Source of the DNA: Propionibacteriaceae bacterium
GTDB taxonomy: Bacteria > Actinomycetota > Actinomycetes > Propionibacteriales > Propionibacteriaceae
Length of the DNA: 9,310 nt
Direction of reading: 5' to 3'
NCBI GenBank assembly: GCA_031262845.1
Contig: JAISGZ010000096.1
Span: 1-9,310, forward strand
Below the pieces are notes generated by a model. The model did not search any database. It was not told where the DNA came from and saw only the letters and a program-made list of their open reading frames with translations. Made by a program: the position numbers and the translations under genes. Positions 5,677 through 9,310 of this stretch are shown here, piece after piece (positions within the stretch are counted from its first letter, which is position 1; every line of letters begins with the position of its first letter).

Positions 5677-6621
5677 TCACGGCGTCACCATCGTGCCGAC
5701 GCCTTGGTCGGTAAACAACTCAAGCAACACGGCATGTGGCACCCGGCCGTCGATCACACCGGCTCGGGCCACGCCACCTCGGACAGCGGCCAGACAGGCC
5801 TCCATCTTCGGGCGCATCCCGGCTCCGATCGACGGCAGCAAGCGGGTCAGTTCGTCCGCCGTAATAAAAGGTAGGACCGACTGCCGATTCGGCCAATCGG
5901 CGTACAAGCCCTCGACATCGGTCAACATGACGAGCCCGCCGGCAACTAGCGATTGGGCCAGAGCGGCGGCCGCCGTGTCGGCGTTGATGTTGTACAACTG
6001 ACCTTCGTCATCCGGCGCCACCGTAGCCACGACGGGAATCCGGCCAGCTTCGATGAGATCGAGGATGGCGGCTGGATTGACTTCGCCGACCTCACCGACC
6101 AGGCCCAGATCGACGGTCGTGCCGTCAACTTCGACCTCGGCTTTGCGGGCCGTCAGCAAGCCGGCGTCTTCGCCCGACATACCGACCGCCAACGGGCCGT
6201 GGGCATTGATGAGATTGACGATTTGGCGGCCGACCTGACCGACCAGGACCATACGGACGACATCGACCGCTTCCGGCGAAGTCACCCGCCGGCCTTGGAC
6301 GAAATCCGATTCGATCCCCAGCCGGTCGAGCATCGTCGAAATCTGCGGCCCGCCACCGTGAACGATGACGACCTTGACCCCACAACGGCGAAGAAAGACG
6401 ATGTCGTCGGCGAAAGCTTTCTGCAAAGCCTGGTCGACCATGGCGTGACCACCGTATTTCACGACCAGGATTTGACCGGTGTAACGCTCGATCCAGGGCA
6501 AGGCTTCGATCAGGACGGCGGCTTTGGCAATTTGGGCTGACCGGTCGACTCCGGTCGTTGACACGGGCTCGGCCGGTTGTCCGAGTGACTGGCCGTTCGC
6601 CCCACTGGTTGACTGGCTCAT
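5677..6621 (-). CDS. argB: Acetylglutamate kinase
   Basis: Phosphorylates N-acetyl-L-glutamate with ATP, the second and usually feedback-controlled step of arginine synthesis. The 314-residue amino-acid-kinase-fold protein shows VVKYGGHAM with the phosphate-contacting lysine (Lys55), HGGGPQI (88-94) for substrate and ATP, FVQGRRVT (107-114), YNINADTAAAALA (210-222), LTDVEGLY (233-240), and GMRPKM with Lys272. The segment IAKAAVLIEALPWIERY (31-47) matches the N-terminal helix that, in this family, marks hexameric, arginine-inhibited enzymes, so feedback inhibition is likely. About 30 residues before it are low-complexity and unconserved. I chose the ATG at 6621 because it overlaps the argJ stop as ATGA, the usual sign of translational coupling; another ATG 18 codons upstream would sit inside argJ. 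Confidence 0.96.
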   Translation of the reverse strand: MSQSTSGANGQSLGQPAEPVSTTGVDRSAQIAKAAVLIEALPWIERYTGQILVVKYGGHAMVDQALQKAFADDIVFLRRCGVKVVIVHGGGPQISTMLDRLGIESDFVQGRRVTSPEAVDVVRMVLVGQVGRQIVNLINAHGPLAVGMSGEDAGLLTARKAEVEVDGTTVDLGLVGEVGEVNPAAILDLIEAGRIPVVATVAPDDEGQLYNINADTAAAALAQSLVAGGLVMLTDVEGLYADWPNRQSVLPFITADELTRLLPSIGAGMRPKMEACLAAVRGGVARAGVIDGRVPHAVLLELFTDQGVGTMVTP

Positions 6622-7787
6622 GACGAATAATCCGCGTTCTCGGAGACATAGGCGTGAGTCAAATCGTTTGTCCAAACGGTCGCTTGATGGAGCCCACTGT
6701 GAAGATCGACCGTGACATCGACCTGCCGGGGATGAAGATCGACCTCCTGGCGATCTGCCGCCGGCGCCCCCGCCTGGTAGAGCACGATGCCGTTGAACGC
6801 CAGATCGACCTGGTCCGGGTCGAAGGCCGCTTGGGTCGTCCCGACGGCGGCCAAGGCCCGGCCCCAGTTGGGATCATTACCGGCGATGGCACATTTGAAG
6901 AGGTTCGAGCGGGCAATCGACCGCGCCACTTCGACGGCGTCCTCTTCGCTGGCCGCCCCTTTGACCGTAATCGCGATCTCGTGGTCCGCCCCCTCGGCGT
7001 CGGCGATCAACTGACGGGCCAAGTCACAGCAGACTGCCGTCAAGGCGTGGGCGAACTCCGCCCGGTCCGGCACCTGTCCGGAAGCACCCGAGGCCAGCAA
7101 CAAGACCGTGTCGTTGGTTGACATACAGCCGTCCGAATCAGCCCGGTCAAAACTGACCGAAGTGGCCGACCACAAAGCCGGCGACAGATCGACCGAATCG
7201 AGGACGGCATCGGTTGTCAACACCACCAGCATGGTCGCCAAACCTGGGGCCAGCATGCCCGCTCCCTTGGCCATTCCACCGACCGTCCAACCGGCCGGAG
7301 CCGTCCAGGCGGCTTGTTTCGAGCGGGTGTCGGTCGTCATGATGGCTTCGGCCGCAGCCGTTCCGCCAGTCGGGCTCAAGACCTGGCTGGCCGCTACGAT
7401 CCCGGCTTCGATGGTCGGCATCGGCAACCATTTCCCGATCAGACCGGTCGAAGCCACCGCCACATCGCGGGCCGGAACGCCGACAGCTTGGGCGGTCCAC
7501 TGGGCCATCTGCTCGGCATCAGCCAAACCCCGAGGCCCGGTACAGGCGTTCGCCCCACCGGAGTTCAGCACCACGACCGCCAGTTGGCCGTTCTCAACCG
7601 CCTGCCGGGACCAGATGACGGGCGCCGCGGTCATTCGGTTCGACGTGAAAACGCCGGCCGCGTCGTGGCGCGGCCCGTCGTTGACCACCAAAGCCAAATC
7701 CAAGCGGCCATCGGTTTTCAGGCCAGCGGCCACGCCAGCGGCCGTGAAACCAGCGGCTGCAGTAACTCCCCGGGTGCGATCGATCAT
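6618..7787 (-). CDS. argJ: Bifunctional glutamate N-acetyltransferase / ornithine acetyltransferase
   Basis: Transfers acetyl from N-acetylornithine to glutamate, releasing ornithine and recycling the acetyl group; bifunctional members also use acetyl-CoA to make N-acetylglutamate. It is made as a precursor that cuts itself in two. The site is visible in KGAGMLAPGLATMLVVLTTD (174-193): cleavage before Thr185 of ATML would expose the nucleophile. Also seen are the oxyanion-hole STG (113-115), GANACTG (78-84), SDGCMSTNDT (218-227), NDPNWGR (304-310) and the conserved ending HAYVSENADYSS. Length is 389. The ATG at 7787 fits the family N-terminus MIDRTRGVTAAAGF and has GGAAG upstream; the frame is open 44 codons further but that part is not family-like. 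No separate argA was seen. Confidence 0.96.
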   Translation of the reverse strand: MIDRTRGVTAAAGFTAAGVAAGLKTDGRLDLALVVNDGPRHDAAGVFTSNRMTAAPVIWSRQAVENGQLAVVVLNSGGANACTGPRGLADAEQMAQWTAQAVGVPARDVAVASTGLIGKWLPMPTIEAGIVAASQVLSPTGGTAAAEAIMTTDTRSKQAAWTAPAGWTVGGMAKGAGMLAPGLATMLVVLTTDAVLDSVDLSPALWSATSVSFDRADSDGCMSTNDTVLLLASGASGQVPDRAEFAHALTAVCCDLARQLIADAEGADHEIAITVKGAASEEDAVEVARSIARSNLFKCAIAGNDPNWGRALAAVGTTQAAFDPDQVDLAFNGIVLYQAGAPAADRQEVDLHPRQVDVTVDLHSGLHQATVWTNDLTHAYVSENADYSS

Positions 7788-7825
7788 GGGCTGATTCTTC
7801 CACGTCGTGAGCTCAGGAGCACGTC

Positions 7826-7846
7826 GATCGGCCGTGATAGCCGATC
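7826..7846 (-). promoter_or_regulatory. Perfect 7-bp hairpin upstream of argJ
   Basis: Minus-strand GATCGGC-TATCACG-GCCGATC, 38 nt before the argJ start. There is no T-run behind it, so it is not an intrinsic terminator. It could be an operator dyad or a leader RNA structure. Confidence 0.4.
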
Positions 7847-7990
7847 TCATCCGACGGCGGTCAGCTGATGGGGCGTTGCGACCGTCTCGCTCAGCCGACC
7901 CCAAGTCAGGTTTGGTCACCGGTCGGTATCCGACTTGATGTCACGGTTGAGACGGCCAGTCGTTCCTGAGTGAACTCACGGTCAGTCGAA

Positions 7991-8028
7991 CTTGAGCGAC
8001 CTCATATCTTGAGCGACCTCATATGAGG
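7991..8028 (-). repeat. 17-bp tandem repeat ending in a 12-bp palindrome
   Basis: On the plus strand CTTGAGCGACCTCATAT occurs twice back to back (7991-8007 and 8008-8024), and the second copy runs on into GAGG to complete the perfect palindrome CCTCATATGAGG (8017-8028). In the direction of transcription each copy offers ATGAGGTCGCTCAAG, so the two give tiny frames MRSLKI and MRSLKFD. It lies 14-51 nt past the argC stop. Confidence 0.6.
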
Positions 8029-8042
8029 CCGAAGCGACGGTT

Positions 8043-9074
8043 CTACGGCGCCACGCCGTCCACCGTCAGCCCCGTGGTTTCCGGGAAGCCGAAGGCCAAG
8101 TTCAGACATTGCACAGCCCCGCCGGCCGTGCCTTTCGTGAGATTGTCGATCGCCGCCACCGCGACCAAGCGCCCGGCCCGCTCATCGACTGTGACTTGGA
8201 CCTGAACCGAATTACTCGCCAACACCGACGCGGTTTGCGGCCACTGGCCGGGCGGCAGTAACCAGACGAAGGGTTCATCCCGGTAGAACCGCTCGTACTG
8301 GGCATAGACCTCGGCCGCCGTCAGGCCGTCCGGCACGGGCGCCGTACAGGTCGCCAAGATACCGCGGGCCATCGGCACCAGGACTGGAGTGAACGACAAC
8401 GTTGGGTCGGCCGCGCCCAGCTGGCGCAGATTCTGCAAGATTTCAGGTGTATGGCGATGGCTACCACCAACACCGTAGGCCGAGGTCGAACCTAAGATTT
8501 CGCTGGCCAGCAGATGGGTTTTGGCGGCTTTACCGGCGCCGGAGGTCCCGGAAGCGGCCACGATCACGATGTCTTCGCCAGTCACCAGGCCTGAAGCCAC
8601 CGCCGGAGCCAAAGCCAAAGTCGAGGCCGTCGGATAACAACCCGGCTGGGCGACGCGCTGGGCTTGGCTCAACACGGCCCGCTGGCCCGGTAACTCGGGC
8701 AGACCATAGGGCCAGGTCCCGGCGTGATCGGAACCGTAATAGTGGCGCCAGTCGGCGGCCGAGCGGAGCCGGAAATCAGCCCCGCAGTCGAACAGCCGGA
8801 TGGTCTCCGGTAGCGCCGCCGCCAAGGGCGCCGAAGCACCGTGTGGCAGCGCCAGAATGACGGCGTCGTGGTCGGCCAAACTGGCCGCTTCGGTTGGCTC
8901 AACCCGGCGTTCGGCCAACTGTGGCAGCTGCGGCAGATGATCACCCAACCGCGAGCCGACCGAGCTATTGCCCGTCAAGGCGCCGATCTCAACTTCCGGA
9001 TGTCCGGCCAGCAAACGCACGGCCTCGCCCCCGGCGTAGCCCGTACAACCCGCCACCGCTACTCGAATCGTCAT
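8043..9074 (-). CDS. argC: N-acetyl-gamma-glutamyl-phosphate reductase
   Basis: Reduces N-acetylglutamyl phosphate to the semialdehyde with NADPH, the third step of arginine synthesis. The 343-residue type 1 enzyme has the nucleotide-binding start VAVAGCTGYAGGEAVRLL (5-22), ALPHGAS (75-81), FDCGADFRL (95-103), the catalytic cysteine in QPGCYPT (Cys146), SGTSGAGKAAK (175-185), the catalytic-histidine segment GGSHRHTPEI (203-212), SFTPVLVPMARGILAT (227-242), and the ending IDNLTKGTAGGAVQCLNLAFGFPETTGL (309-336). I chose the ATG at 9074 because MTIRVAVAGCTGYAG is the family N-terminus and AGGTGA lies 7 nt upstream. A frame 40 codons longer would overlap the rpsA terminator hairpin and is not family-like. 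It follows rpsA and is probably first in the arg transcript. Confidence 0.97.
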   Translation of the reverse strand: MTIRVAVAGCTGYAGGEAVRLLAGHPEVEIGALTGNSSVGSRLGDHLPQLPQLAERRVEPTEAASLADHDAVILALPHGASAPLAAALPETIRLFDCGADFRLRSAADWRHYYGSDHAGTWPYGLPELPGQRAVLSQAQRVAQPGCYPTASTLALAPAVASGLVTGEDIVIVAASGTSGAGKAAKTHLLASEILGSTSAYGVGGSHRHTPEILQNLRQLGAADPTLSFTPVLVPMARGILATCTAPVPDGLTAAEVYAQYERFYRDEPFVWLLPPGQWPQTASVLASNSVQVQVTVDERAGRLVAVAAIDNLTKGTAGGAVQCLNLAFGFPETTGLTVDGVAP

Positions 9075-9111
9075 CTTTTCTTCACCTAACTTTTGGCCCA
9101 GGACCGCGTTG

Positions 9112-9132
9112 ATCAGGTTCCGGCACCCTGAT
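9112..9132 (-). promoter_or_regulatory. Small dyad upstream of argC
   Basis: ATCAGG and CCTGAT arms separated by 9 nt, 38-58 nt before the argC start and just after the rpsA hairpin. The position suits an operator or leader hairpin for argC, but the arms are only 6 bp and do not match the classic ARG box (TGAAT...ATTCA). Confidence 0.25.
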
Positions 9133-9144
9133 TGTGAAACTGAA

Positions 9145-9178
9145 CCGGCCGGCCGATCATTCCCGATCGGCCGGCCGG
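9145..9178 (-). terminator. Probable rpsA terminator hairpin
   Basis: Perfect 14-bp inverted repeat: CCGGCCGGCCGATC at 9145-9158 and its complement at 9165-9178, with a 6-nt loop. It starts 28 nt past the rpsA stop. On the minus strand the stem is followed by TTCAGTTTCAC, a weak T-rich tail, as is common for GC-rich actinobacterial terminators. It would separate rpsA from argC. Confidence 0.75.
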
Positions 9179-9206
9179 AAGACCGCAGTGACAAGCTGTC
9201 AGTTCG

Positions 9207-9310
9207 TCACTTGGACTCGGTCAGTTGTTCTTTCAGTGCCTGCAAGGCCTCGTCGGAAGCCAACGAACCCGATCGTGGTGAAGCCGCATCGGCCTCGGTC
9301 GTCGAGACAT
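9207..9310 (-). CDS. rpsA: 30S ribosomal protein S1, C-terminal end (partial)
   Basis: Only the last 33 codons and stop (TGA at 9209-9207) are inside the window; the gene continues past the right edge. The frame reads VSTTEADAASPRSG followed by SLASDEALQALKEQLTESK. The SLASDxxLxALxExL tail is the characteristic end of actinobacterial RpsA; M. tuberculosis RpsA ends SLASDAQLAALREKLAGSA, preceded by a similar acidic Ser/Ala stretch. S1 binds mRNA on the 30S subunit through several S1 domains, none of which is visible here. The identification rests on this short tail, so it is good but not certain. A strong hairpin follows the stop. Confidence 0.75.
   Translation of the reverse strand, partial: VSTTEADAASPRSGSLASDEALQALKEQLTESK

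Larger units (their letters stand above)
7788..8042 (-). other. argC-argJ intergenic region, 255 nt, with repeat and hairpin
   Basis: Unusually long for neighbours in an arg cluster. Near the argC end is a 17-bp tandem repeat with a palindrome (7991-8028); near argJ is a perfect 7-bp hairpin (7826-7846). The argJ frame stays open upstream for 44 codons, but the residues (rich in Arg, Asp and Ala) resemble no ArgJ extension. I see no clear -35/-10 pair or ARG-box consensus. It may hold a separate promoter or leader for argJBD. Confidence 0.55.

Noticed and set aside
9075..9194. argC extended 40 codons upstream
   Set aside because: The extension runs through the rpsA terminator hairpin and does not resemble ArgC; the MTIRVAVAGCTGYAG start has its own ribosome binding site.
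9075..9206. ARG box upstream of argC
   Set aside because: No TGAAT...ATTCA-type dyad was found; only a short ATCAGG/CCTGAT dyad is present.

Overview
The window reads as chromosomal DNA of a high-GC actinobacterium. The evidence is the 3' end of an rpsA gene whose product ends in the actinobacterial-type SLASDEALQALKEQL tail, an arginine gene order beginning argC-argJ-argB-argD, ArgC, ArgJ and TyrS proteins of actinobacterial type, and a 16S rRNA leader carrying GAACTCAACAG, close to the NusA-binding BoxC site of mycobacterial rRNA leaders. I cannot name a genus. Every gene lies on the minus strand, so transcription runs from position 9310 towards position 1.

Layout in the direction of transcription: the last 33 codons of rpsA (9207-9308), a perfect 14-bp hairpin that probably ends that transcript (9145-9178), argC (8043-9074), a 255-nt gap with a 17-bp tandem repeat and a hairpin, argJ (6618-7787), argB (5677-6621, overlapping argJ by ATGA), a 97-nt gap, argD (4410-5579), a 54-nt gap, argH (1992-4355, GTG start), a 134-nt gap with a duplicated motif and a hairpin over the likely ribosome binding site, tyrS (586-1848), then about 550 nt of noncoding DNA with two near-consensus rRNA promoters and a structured leader, and finally the first ~36 nt of 16S rRNA.

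The arg genes encode most of the acetyl-cycle arginine pathway: ArgJ makes N-acetylglutamate and recycles acetyl, ArgB phosphorylates it, ArgC reduces it, ArgD transaminates it, and ArgH releases arginine from argininosuccinate. The genes for ornithine carbamoyltransferase (argF), argininosuccinate synthase (argG) and the repressor (argR), which usually sit between argD and argH in actinobacteria, are not here, so argD abuts argH directly.

The most unusual feature is ArgH itself. A complete argininosuccinate lyase (about residues 1-460) continues in frame into a ~195-residue Pro/Ser/Thr/Gly-rich linker with a degenerate 24-residue repeat, and then a ~130-residue, apparently all-helical C-terminal domain that I do not recognise. 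This makes a 787-residue protein where about 460-480 is normal. The tyrS leader repeats, the tandem repeats in two intergenic regions and the tandem rRNA promoters are secondary points of interest.
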